Source: Eunapius fragilis
Lineage: Eukaryota > Porifera > Demospongiae > Spongillida > Spongillidae
Direction of reading: 5' to 3'
Assembly (NCBI GenBank): GCA_963681505.1
Contig: OY811972.1
Span: 2,518,663-2,582,662 of the forward strand
Length of the DNA stretch: 64,000 bases
A model generated the notes under the pieces. The model ran no database searches, was not told the origin of the DNA, and saw only the letters and a program-made list of their open reading frames with translations. The position numbers and the translations under genes are program-made. The first letter of the stretch is position 1. Every line of letters starts with the position of its first letter. Positions 22,598 through 32,696 of the stretch are shown one piece after another.

Positions 22598-25500
22598 AGG
22601 ATAAGCAGTTGTCCATTCTCCTTGCCCTAGTATCCAGTCTTGACGCTGGGGGATGACCTGGGGACTCACACCATCATCCACAAGGACACCTCTCCCATCA
22701 GTGGACCTTTTGTTGTGGAGGAGTTCTCTGGTGAGGACAGGGAGCTGGTGAGGAGGCTGGTGTTCCTTAGCAACCCCATGCTGGCCCAGACAGAGGTGCA
22801 GATGGTGGAAGAAAGTAAGATATCTGTGAGGGGAGAGGAGGGAGGCGGATATGAATATTGTAAGGACCAAATTCCATATACCCACTTTACTGCTGCAATA
22901 AACTTTGTCCAATATCCAAGGAGATTGATTACTTCGTTCAGTTCGCCTGCTTGTAACGTGAGGTAGCATCAGGGGTGTCTGTCAAGTAGTGTGCAATACC
23001 CTTCACTTCAAACCACGCTTTCCAATGATTTGTATCTCTCGGCACTAAGATGGAAATTTTGTTTTGGGCCTACCATACTTTTCTTATGGTACACGCATTA
23101 TATAACTTTCAGACATCTAGATGCAAGCATTTGGTAAGCCATGGCACGCAGTGTTTGAAGTGAAGGGCACACCTCTCTGGCGGACATACCTGGTGCTCCC
23201 TCATCATTGGCTTATGACATTAGCAACAAAAAGATGGCTGTCTACACACACGAATGCATTCATGACGTACATCCTATCTGGCAAATATGTGGTATGTACG
23301 TTAAATGTAATTATAGCAGCAAAGTGGTTAGTATTTCTAAGGAATTGGGTGTGTATGCTGATTGTAGAATTAGGTGCTGATTTGGATTTTTGTGTCAGTG
23401 TTTAACTCTTTGACCACCAAGAGCACATTTATGTGCAATAATTGATTTATGTGCACACGTGTTTGAAAACCAATCTGTGTCGCATGGTTACGCACTTTGT
23501 GCACCAAAAAACCCTAAGGACATAGAGCTATGACTGGAGTGTTGGTTTTTAATAAAAAGGAAAGCGGGAACTATCAGCTGCAGGTGTACGTGTAATGGCG
23601 CCTCTATCGTCACTAGCGGCTTTGAATGAGCACCCGCTGTTCTACTAAAATAGGGGAGAGCGAAGCCTTTTGAAACACCTGGACCTTAGAAATAACACCA
23701 AGGGATAAAAACAACATGTTTTCGTCTTCTGTTTTATAGTACACACGATACATAAGGCTCCCCCACAGCTACTAGGTCAGGGGGCTCCCCCACAGCTACT
23801 AGGTCAGGGGGCTCCCCCACAACTACTAGGTCAGCGGGCTCCCCCACAACTACTAGGTCAGGGGGCTCCCCCACAACTACTAGGTCAGGGGGCTCCCCCA
23901 CAACTACTAGGTCAGGGGGCTCCCCCACAACTACTAGGTCAGGGGGCTCCCCCACAACTACTAGGTCAGGGGGCTCCCCCACAACTACCAGGCCAGGGGG
24001 CTCCCCCACAACTACCAGGTCAGGAGGCTCCTGCACTACTACTAGGCCAGAGGGGTTCCCTCTCTGAGTTAGTGAAACAAACATACCATTTCTTCTAAAG
24101 CTGCTCTATACAACTCTCTGATGGCCAGAGGGTAGTGGCGGGCACTGATACAGACCAGTTCCAACAGTAATTGAGTACTCTGGTCAGTCAATCTCGATAT
24201 GTATGTTGACCGTCTTCGTCATTTGTATAGACATAGTGGCTCACATATGGTCCATGGCATCTGCCGTCAATCTTCTTTGCAGTTCTCTTTCGTCTAGATA
24301 CTCTAAATTTGATGTTGTTTGGTGGCCGGTTGCCAGGCTGCCTATTTCGGATCTATGTTGGTTTTAACTGTTCTTTTAAGATAGAGTTAAGATAGAAGAC
24401 ATAGAGGCTTACAACACATGTGGAGAGACTTACAATCATGAGCATGTCACTAACAATTTGTATGGACAGTTAATGACCAAACATTATTGAAAAACCGTGG
24501 AGATCATGTTGATGAATCTTATTAAAGCTATCTGTGCAATATTTAACCACATGTGTATTCATTGTAACATCATTTAACCATGTACATGTATGTAACATTT
24601 CTGCCTGTGTTTAATATCAACTGTGCTACTCTGCTGATAGAAAAAAAACTGCACAAGAAGAAAACGGAAAACCCATCATCTCTGGTCCAACTGGTTCCTA
24701 ACCTTAACTTCCTCTTCTTTGACTACCACAAGACCATAGTGTCTTCTTTGGCTTTGGTCAGAGACCTCTGCAGCCCTGAGCAGGCACACAACGTCATGAT
24801 CATTGGCCTTGGGGGTGGAGCCCTTCCCTCTTACATCCATCAGGTGCTCCCTAAGGTATCAGCTCTGTGACTGTGTGCCCTGTGGTCTCTCCCTGTGTGC
24901 CCTGTGGTCTCTCTATGCCCTGTGGTACCTCTCTCTGTGTGCCCTGTGGTCTCTCTATGTGTGCCCTGTGGTACCTCTCTCTGTGTGCCCTGTGGTACCT
25001 CTCTGTGTGTGCCCTGTGATACCTCTTCCTGTGTGCCCTGTGATACCTCTCTCTGTGTGCCCTGTGGTACCTCTCTGTGTGTGCCCTGTGATACCTCTCT
25101 CTGTGTGCCCTGTGGTACCTCTCTGTGTGTGCCCTGTGATACCTCTCTCTGTGTGCCCTGTGGTACCTTTTTCTGTGTGCCCTGTGGTACCTTTCTCTGT
25201 GTGCCCTGTGGTACCTCTCTGTGTGCCCTGTGGTACCTCTCTGTGTGCCCTGTGGTACCTCTCTGTGTGCCCTGTGGTACTTCTCTGTGTAGGGTCCGTA
25301 CCTGTCTGTGTGGGGTCTGTGCCAAACCCTGTTGCAAGCAATTTTTTGAAGTTGTACAAGGTTCTAGCTTAGAGTAAACCAATGTAGATTTTGTTCTCTT
25401 TGGCATGTGATGATCTTATGTATGCTGAGCGATACATGGAAATAGGGTTGCTAAAAAGGAAGAACATGTACAGTAGTGGTCAAAATAAACTTGACATTTT

Positions 25501-28091
25501 TTGTAATGCCGTTGCAGTTGCACGGTCGTTTCAAAAGACCGCACGCTAGTCCAACTGTACTGTACGCGGACGCCTCTAGCTTATGCCTAATTAACAAGTT
25601 CTTTGATCGCCGTTTGCAAACACTGTTTACTAGAACATTGTCACCGTTCGCGAGCACGTTTCTACGTGCGCATTTAGTAGTTTAACGTTTCGCTGATGTT
25701 TGCCCTTGCCCACTCTAATCGCTTCCCTTTATTAGCTTCCCAGCAATAGGCGCTACTGCGGAATGTCCAGCCAAGTGCCAGTCTGCAGCGAAGGACGGTG
25801 CGTATAGAGAGCTAGTGTCCCTTGGAACGAAGGAGACGATGGAGCTGAAGTGCTGATGTCTCGTCCTCTCTCATCTGCTGTTCGACGATTGCTTTAATGG
25901 CTTCCGTGACTGACTTTTGACTTTCATCCGCTTCCTTGTTTTCGACAGATGGAGCCAGTTGTCGCATACCTTCTTCAAAAAGTCGTGGATTCCTTTTCTC
26001 AAAGCTAACATCCCTTCTTTTAACAAACATTTTGCAATCGCTGGAGCCTTTAAGGTGGAAAAACACTATGGCTGGTGTTCAGTGAAAAGATGTTTATGGT
26101 CATTCTAGCGGTGGTTTGTGGTAGAGACGCTGTGGTTGTTATTCGACCATTATCACAACCTGAATGTTTTCTTCACTCACAACCTGAAAACATTCAGGTT
26201 GTGATAATGGTCGGATAACAACCACAGCGTCTCTACCACAAATCACCGCTAGAATGACCATAAACATCTTTTCACCGAACAGCGGCCTATCTGCAGCTTC
26301 TTATACGGCAAAAAAAAACCATTTCTGATTGCTTTGCTCCGCTGTACTAATATTTTTTATGTGAGGAAGCGTTCGTAGTTACGTTGACACATAATGTGCT
26401 AAAACGTTGTAGTAGTTTTTTTAAACTGCACAGTGACGCAACATAGATTTTGTTGACATGAAGTGTCAATAAGTTTTTCTATGTTCTATAAAACGGAACG
26501 GTAACGGTACACCTCTTGAACTGTAGTACTCACACCGTGCAACTGCAACGGCATTATTAAAAAACGTCAAGTTTATTTTGACCACTACTGTACACATAGT
26601 ACCAGCAGGGGTGGATAGGAGGGTGGGTTATGTGGTTCAATGGTTAGCTTGGTCCGTTGAGTGCTTTACCACCTAGGTGAGCGTGACAGTGGTGGAGCTG
26701 GACCCAGTGATGGTGAGGTGTGCCGAGGAGTGGTTTGGGTTGGTGCAGTGTGAGGAGCTGAAGGTGGTGGTTGGAGACGGTGTGGAGTACATGAAGAATT
26801 CCCTCCTCCACGGAAAGAAAGGTGAGGGGGCGTGGTCTGTACTGCGTTCCCACCTCCCCAGTCCCTTGTAACCGTCAGACTTTGTTACTATCATCTACCA
26901 CCATTCTAAAACAAAACCATTACATGAAACATTATGCACACTCATAAGTGCCTATGCACCTTGTGGTTAGCCTTGCCAGCAGGGGGGGGGGTCTCTGACC
27001 ACACTAGGGTTAGCCTTGCATGTATTTGTGGCCAGTGTTGTGTGTTGGACATGTGTGTAGCCCACAGGAAAAAAATTATCTGTTCCCAAAAAAGTGATTC
27101 ATGTTCCATGAAACATTCACTGTTTACTTAGGCAACCAGTATATATGATGGAATAAAATTCCAAGGTGAAATCATTTTTTTGGGACCAGAATATTTTTTC
27201 CTGTTTATGCCAGTAGGTGTAAATGTTCACATGTGTCCATGGTGTTAAACACATGGCACATGTTGTAGGTGGTGTTAATATATATAATTCCTCCACAGTT
27301 ATGTGTATTTAACCCCATTCCGTACTACTTGCTTTCAGGATATTATGATGTCATTATTTTTGATGTGGACTCCAAGGACCTCACACTGGGGATGAGTTGC
27401 CCCGCCCCTTCCTTTGTTGAAGAAGAGGTTTTGGCAGTCACTAAAGATCTTCTTTCGTCAGGAGGTAGGTGTGAATGTGTTGGTGCCTAGTTCCCATTCC
27501 TTCTAAATATGTATAAGGGGAATGATTGCAATGAGGGACTTGCCTCGCGCGTAGTTACCTGATCTGTCATGTTTCCCTCTTCTCTTCCGCATCTTTCCTC
27601 GTCCCCATTCCTATATTTCACCTCTTCCCCATCCTCATCTCTCCTTGTCCCCACTCCTATCTCCCATTCTCATCGGTCATCGACCCCATTCCTATCTTTT
27701 ACCTCTTCCCCATCCTCATCTGTCCTTGTCCCCATTTTTGTCTGTCCCCTCCATCCCCTTCATATTAGGTTCTCTCATCACTAACCTTGTGGCACGTAAC
27801 CTGGAACTAAAGAACACGGTACTGAGGAGACTGTGTGATGCCTTCCCTCAAGTCATTGGCATCCCCATACCCAGCGACGTCAACGAAGTCATGGTTGGCA
27901 TGGTAACACACCGTGAGGATATTTCCCAGCTGGCGTCTCCCGACTCCCCCCTCGGCCTGCTGTCCAGCGAGGCTGTGAGGAGGAGCTTTCAGCAGCTTGT
28001 CTGTGCCATTGGTGGAGACTGTGGTGTGGAGGGAAGGAACTCCATGCTGGAACATTGGGAGAGGTCTCTTAACAATGCTGTGCTGCTGTAG
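14489..28091 (+). CDS. METTL13: METTL13 ortholog (eEF1A methyltransferase), 9 exons
   Basis: METTL13 has two methyltransferase domains that methylate translation factor eEF1A at Lys55 and at its N-terminus. Exons: 14489-15133, 15463-15581, 21931-22074, 22254-22440, 22631-22814, 24641-24855, 26677-26821, 27339-27464 and 27769-28091. All junctions are GT/AG and keep frame, giving 695 aa against 699 in human. The start MSLLPRS aligns with the family N-terminus. Domain 1 has SAM motif VVGCGNSKLSEQLYDAGY (about 53-70), DNIDIS and VIDKGTLDALLTD (about 117-129). A less conserved middle follows. Domain 2 has VMIIGLGGGALPSYIH (about 478-493), VTVVELDPVMV and YDVIIFDVDSKD (about 550). All catalytic landmarks are intact, so the gene should be functional. 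It is divergent from the Pro/Met-rich gene. Its introns are unusually rich in tandem repeats and MITEs. Confidence 0.93.
15790..21585. repeat. 24-bp minisatellite, about 241 copies, in METTL13 intron 2
   Basis: The unit is cttcatgtNNctagYagtct plus taac. Almost all variation falls at two places. NN is ca, cg, tg or ag, and Y is c or t. A few units differ elsewhere (tatcgc, cctaca near 16234, gctggta). The 24-bp length keeps frames open. The minus strand reads MKVKTAS(D/N/Y) without a stop for 1777 codons, and plus-strand frames read M(S/L)LAVLTF between tag units. This is an effect of the repeat, not a gene. The array makes up about 90 percent of a 6.3-kb intron. Confidence 0.97.
22139..22210. 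repeat. (CT)n tract in METTL13 intron 3
   Basis: A long CT repeat fills most of the short intron between exons 3 and 4 (22075-22253). It lies upstream of the acceptor ctccccag and extends its pyrimidine tract. Confidence 0.9.
22459..22596. repeat. (TG)n tract in METTL13 intron 4
   Basis: Imperfect GT repeats with gcatg interruptions fill the 190-bp intron between exons 4 and 5. Confidence 0.9.
22997..23169. mobile_element. MITE family 1, copy in METTL13 intron 5
   Basis: The terminal inverted repeats are tacccttcacttcaaac (left) and gtttgaagtgaagggca (right). The interior contains atttgtatctctcggcacta and gatggaaat. A second copy with the same ends and related interior lies at 52887-53030 in a CCDC174 intron. 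Confidence 0.75.
23755..24055. repeat. 27-bp minisatellite in METTL13 intron 5
   Basis: About eleven copies of a unit such as ctactaggtcagggggctcc plus cccacaa. Each unit contains the self-complementary core gggggctccccc, so single strands could form hairpins. Confidence 0.9.
24870..25295. repeat. 24-bp minisatellite in METTL13 intron 6
   Basis: About eighteen variable copies of tctctgtgtgccctgtggta plus cctc begin 15 bp after the exon 6 donor. Several units differ in length (24, 20 and 26 bp). Confidence 0.9.
25471..26590. mobile_element. Tc1/mariner-like element with TA target duplication
   Basis: About 55-bp terminal inverted repeats begin cagtagtggtcaaaataaac on both ends. They are flanked by TA at 25469-25470 and 26591-26592. 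The ends and the TA duplication fit the Tc1/mariner superfamily. The interior has no recognisable transposase, only a minus-strand ORF of 84 codons (25812-26066) of unknown nature, so it is non-autonomous. It lies in METTL13 intron 6 and contains a nested inverted repeat (26077-26280). Confidence 0.8.
26077..26280. repeat. Nested 94-bp-arm inverted repeat
   Basis: The left arm 26077-26170 and right arm 26187-26280 are nearly perfect reverse complements around a 16-nt loop. It lies inside the Tc1-like element. A METTL13 pre-mRNA would carry it as a long hairpin. Confidence 0.85.
27064..27204. mobile_element. MITE with A/T-rich inverted repeats, METTL13 intron 7
   Basis: The left end acaggaaaaaaattatctg and right end attttttcctgt are complementary, and complementarity continues inward through tcccaaaaaa(g)tgatt. 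The unit is about 141 bp with no coding capacity. Confidence 0.6.
27570..27745. repeat. Pyrimidine-rich repeat in METTL13 intron 8
   Basis: Degenerate repeats of ccccattcctatcttt and cctcttccccatcctcatct fill most of this 304-bp intron, ahead of the acceptor catattag. Confidence 0.8.
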
Positions 28092-29169
28092 CAAGGTAGC
28101 TTCAAACTGTTATGTTTGTTTTGTGGTCAATATTCTATTTTTCATTGGTTGTCTGTAACTATCGCTGCAGTTTATGTGGTTATTATATTAATTGCTATTT
28201 TTAATATATGCTATGCACCACGTGAGCCTTTCCTCTGTCGATTTTCGTCTGCTTGTTATTAATCTCCCCCCCCCCCCCCCCCCCCTACCCCCAGCATTAA
28301 AGTAACAAAAATGGCAACATGCAAAGTGATGTAAGTGTGTTGCTAGTACTGATGAGCCTTCAATCACATTCGTGAATACGGTGGGACATTGTGAAAGCAA
28401 ATCTTCAATTTTTTTTTGGTCCAGCTGGTATGTTGCGATGCTTGTCGGAAGCCCAAGACTGAAATAAAATGTACATTGATCTACGCACATATTGAATTAC
28501 CTTGGTTATAGTGACAATCGCAGCCGGCTGAATAATCACTAGATAATTCTTGGGTCTGGGCATACAATAACTGATCAGCCAAAATGACCAACCATGACAA
28601 TAAGCGATTGGCCTTTCCAACAAGTTGAACAGCAAAGTATCCGATGGCCGACCATTGTAAACCACTCTAGTGTGTAGTACTGCTTATAAGCTCTCGCTGC
28701 CTCCATCTTCAAAAAAATGGCTCGTCTTTAAATGAGTGTATCTATTAACTTTATAGCTTATGCGACTTTTTAACACAGCTCCCCTCCATGATTTAGTTTG
28801 TGAGGTTATGGAGATCCCGCATTCTAACAGTAGCTATTTTACATTTCGGGGTGAGACAGAGGGTGGTTATATAAGTGGTAGTCTGTTATTTATAATACTA
28901 ACTTTTGCCCTGAAGACTCAGACATTGTATATCAAATACCAAAACTACTTCACAGTAGTTTGCTACTAGTTTGCACACTCTTGTATAAGAACTAAAAAGC
29001 AAGTCAAATTGAATCTAACTCTGTGCATATGCAGCAGTACGTTGGGCATTCAGTATGCTGTTAGCTTGTGCACAGCATATATCCCAAACAGTAGCAGTGA
29101 GAGTACTGCATGCAATGAAAGGAGCATGTGGTAACGGCTGCCATGACAGTTCATTGTAGTCGTACTTAC
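28092..29169. other. Intergenic between METTL13 and the reeler gene
   Basis: This stretch holds a C homopolymer at about 28267-28285. It must also hold the 3' end of the reeler gene, whose last exons I could not fix. A candidate exon (acceptor gcatgcag on the minus strand near 29110) can be drawn but gives no membrane anchor. Confidence 0.45.
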
Positions 29170-31469
29170 ATGGCAAGGTCGAAGTACTTGCTATGGCTGT
29201 AAGGAGGGGCAATATACATGTGTGTAAAGTTATGGCCATAGTTGTGCACATGCACTGTACATGGACTTTGAACTGCAATGGCTTACCGTTAGCAGAACCT
29301 GTACCAGTGGTAGCTTGTAAAAAGGAGGACAAGGATCATGGCTAACGTGTGTTACATGCTTCTAATAACGCTTACCAGGAGACGTTGTGACTGTCAATAA
29401 GTTAGAAGCATCGTCCATGTCATGTGAGGAGGTTTTGGTGTCATTCTGAGTTATATATATTTATATACTGTTTTCTTACCTGGATTATTGATGCTAGCAC
29501 CTGATTGTTTGAAAAAAAACGTGCAGGAAAATCATTATTCACATATTAGAAGATTAACTATAACTTGATGGGAAGACTTAATCAAATAATAATTATCTTC
29601 TACCTTCATCAGATTCTCAGTGCACTGGGTTTTAAAGATTTAACTGACGTAAAGTGTCAGTTACTGTATATGAGACAGTGTCCAGCAAAAATTTGGGCAG
29701 TTTTTCTAAATTTCTAAGAGCCTCAAAGTTATAATTAGCTGTACATTTCAATGCGAACGTTACTTTTCTTTTGCTGGTCCTAAACATTTTGAAAAAGTGA
29801 TTTTGCTGAACACTTTGCTGGCCCATATAAGTGTTACAATGTACTATATCATGATCAGTGTAGTATAACTGTATAAAATGCCTTACTTGGAGCAATTGAT
29901 GTGGCATCTAAGATGGAAGTATTTAGGTGTGAGCATACTCCGAATTCATTTATGCAGATAACTTACAGGCAGTACTGGCAGTAGATTGTACTATATATAT
30001 ATATATTAGCCGTGGGGTAAGCAGGTAAACATCAGTGCATGCATTTTCTTATTAACATACCAGTGGCCAGCTCGGCTATTGGAGGAGAGGTAAGAGTGGC
30101 ATAGTACGTGCTCACACCTAGGCTATTTTGTACCACAACTGCGTAACTGCATGGGAGGAGACAAGTTGTTGCCTAATCTCGTCCCCAGACCCTAACGTTA
30201 CGTGGTGTGTTTATACATTATGCATTGTGTCATATTGGTCTGGGGAGACTAGTTGTATATATATATAGATATAATATACACCTCAACTTAATGAATACCT
30301 GAATGTGACAGTACCGGTTCCTGCAGTTGGGGCCGTCCACGTCAACTGTATATTGTTCTTCAGTGTGTTATCTCTATGTGTCACGGCGCTGTTCTAGTCG
30401 GCATATATGTGCATGCATAATGTGAACCACGGACCGGATATTCTCACTTGTATCCGGGGGGGAAAGCGTGTAATAAAATTTAGAAATCACTTCGTGTGAT
30501 TTTTGTGTGATTTTCTGTTCAATCACGCAATGGTTTCTAAATTATATCCCACGCATTTTTCTCCGTGATACAATCTTACCCCAGTGCAGACGGGCTGCAC
30601 CTGCGTGCTTCCCACGAAGGTACCAACGGGGCTGGACCCGACCGACTGCCTTGCCTGCACCAGCAGTCCTCTGTACTGCTGCGTCCCACCTGTCAGGACC
30701 ACTGCATATATAGAAAGAGCGAGGAAGCGCTACTTATTTAACTTACATGCGTTTTAAAATAACAATTGAGTGACCCGCGGGGTGTGATAGAGTGTTGAAG
30801 AGCAAACGAAACAATTATACATTAGAATGGAAAGCGTACGTATTGTAACGTATAGAGCTCTTTCATCGCGTGACTTCATAGCATTCATCTTCTAAATTAG
30901 TCCGCCATATTGGTGCTCGGAGAAGTATGGGTAGTTTTGGATTACTTCAGAGTGTCGTTTAGATACATATTTTTGTGGTCTAACACATGACCAACATTTG
31001 ATTTTTACTTGTGCCGCGAGTTATACGTATCAAAAGTACCAAAACCATATTTCCGAGCACCAATATGGCGGACAATAAAGCAATTAACGCAATTAAAGCC
31101 CACGCGTCATGTGACCATGAAAGACCTCTATATTAGGATAGAGAATGACAGGAGGGGTTAGACCAAGTGTGTAAGATCGAAAGCCGGAGTCCTAAACGTC
31201 GATACCTATCGTGGCATGCGCATCCAAAACGTACTGATAATAATAATAATACGCATATACGTACGATTGTAGGTCATTCCTGGGACGTAGCCTCCAGATG
31301 TCGCGAACTGTGAGACGTTCAGAGAGAAGGGACTGTCAGCCAGCGGCTGTGACACCCCGCTATGCTGCGGCGCAATGGCTGCGCAAGCTGTTGACGGAGC
31401 GCCAGTAGACATGGCTAGGACATCGCGACTTAGGAACAGGACCAAGAGAGCTGCGGCGAAATGGATCAT
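29170..31469 (-). CDS. Reeler-domain secreted protein (3' end unresolved)
   Basis: Minus-strand exons: 31265-31469, 30580-30701, 30299-30393, 30061-30146, 29376-29390, 29287-29313 and 29170-29196, all in frame with GT/AG. The first exon gives a signal peptide (MIHFAAALLVLFLSRDVLA) and then STGAPSTACAAIAPQHSG, the typical reeler-domain opening. Exon 2 gives YRGLLVQAR, exon 3 NSAVTHRDNTLKNNIQLTWT and GTGTVTFR, and exon 4 YAVVVQN. Together they make a complete reeler domain of about 155 residues. Exons 5-7 are very short (15, 27 and 27 nt), all symmetric phase 1, and encode a Ser/Thr/Gly-rich linker (VTTSPG, ATTGTGSANG, AIASTSTLP). Reeler proteins in invertebrates include immune-induced secreted proteins and cytochrome-b561/DOMON fusions. 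What follows the linker here is not resolved. In-frame Mets upstream (31505, 31535) are possible starts. Confidence 0.8.
29668..29827. mobile_element. MITE family 2, copy 1
   Basis: The left end is tatgagacagtgtccagcaa, with a degenerate complementary right end (ttttgctgaacactttgctg). The interior contains acatttcaatgcgaacgtta and cttttcttttgctg. A better-preserved copy lies at 57441-57679. This copy sits in reeler intron 4. Confidence 0.65.
30853..31130. mobile_element. MITE in reeler intron 1 with long inverted repeats
   Basis: The ends tagagctctttcatcgcgtg and its imperfect complement at 31100-31130 are flanked by TA. Inner arms gtccgccatattggtgctcg (about 30899) and their complement (about 31050-31072) are almost perfect. 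The inner arm contains ccgccatatt, a YY1-type site. Confidence 0.7.
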
Positions 31470-32040
31470 CGTTTGTATAGCAAAGGCGTATTGATAGGAG
31501 GGCATTGCATACCTTAACCTTGTATAGGTCAGCAATTAACTCTTTCAGTCTCGTGCCCAGGCTCGTGTGGCGCTCCGTATGTACCGAGCGTAGCGTTAAG
31601 TAATCCACCCGATGAAGCATACAAATCCGGGTTTTAAAACTGGCTTCAGTGGCCAAACGCTTCGAGTTATACTTCAGTATTAAGCAAATTTCATTCCAAT
31701 CTATTTACTACGTGTTTATTGGAGAGGGGTTGCTGAAAATGAATGCATGTATTTTAACTATTGTAATTTTTATTGGTTTGACAAACAATAACCAAACATT
31801 ACTGCGAAATCAGATTTTTTGTTGATTAAATAAACATAAAGCTGATCAATGACAATTTTTTACCACCAATAATCACGTTGTCCATTGTATACCGTATAAA
31901 CAAAGGGCAACGAAAAGGGACCTAGCGCATATTTTTTCAAGTTATTTCATTTTCTAAGAGACACCTGCAACTTCTTTCTTACGCACTGGAAATTTATCGG
32001 TCTCATCATGGAGTTACAGTGGCCCGAAATTGTAATTACG

Positions 32041-32148
32041 CGCGTACATATATTCATAGATATCTGGTTAATATCTATGATATATTTAATTGCACGCGTA
32101 CATATATTCATAGATATCTGGTTAATATCTATGATATATTTAATTGCA
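32041..32148. repeat. Two exact 54-bp tandem units with internal hairpin
   Basis: Both units start cgcgtacatatattcatag. Each contains the palindrome tcatagatat-ctggtta-atatctatga (10-bp arms). The two copies look identical, so the duplication is recent. Confidence 0.9.
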
Positions 32149-32361
32149 CGCGTCAACTTTGAAGTTCCCATCAGATGGAAAATTTTATAATATGCGCTGG
32201 TCCCTTTTCGCTGCCACGACCGCATTTCATCTTCTTGGCCGGGAGAATGTCCCATAGTTATACAAGAACAATAAGACACTTGGGTACAATAATGCACTGA
32301 TTTCATGCATTCCATGCATATATAGCCTGAGCATGAGGGGTATACGACCCCGGAACACGCA

Positions 32362-32369
32362 CACGCACG

Positions 32370-32459
<90 letters not shown>

Positions 32460-32462
32460 TGC
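32362..32462. repeat. (CA)n microsatellite
   Basis: This is a long CA/GT dinucleotide tract with a few gc and tac interruptions. Confidence 0.95.
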
Positions 32463-32696
32463 ACACATATGCTATGACAGCTACCTTCCAAAAGGTATTG
32501 CCCGCGTCATTGGCTATACCATGCAGTCATTTCTTTTCACATGCTCAAATGTATTACTATCCAATATATTTTAATTTTGCATGCGTACGTACATGATGAA
32601 CTAGATCACGTCACATACATAATTGTACAGACACAAACTCTATAGCTTTTTCGACTTCCAGCGAATTATGCAACTATAAATCATTACATTGTATAG

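Larger units (their letters stand above)
31470..32696. other. Intergenic between reeler gene and membrane protein gene
   Basis: No gene is supported. The stretch contains the reeler promoter region, a 54-bp tandem duplication and a (CA)n tract, the last two listed separately. Confidence 0.5.

Noticed and set aside
24895..25377. Cys-rich repeat protein (CVPCGTSL)
   Set aside because: It is read-through of the 24-bp intron 6 minisatellite of METTL13 directly after exon 6.
25812..26066. Transposase fragment in the Tc1-like element
   Set aside because: The 84-residue minus ORF shows no DDE motif, helix-turn-helix or other transposase feature that I can recognise.
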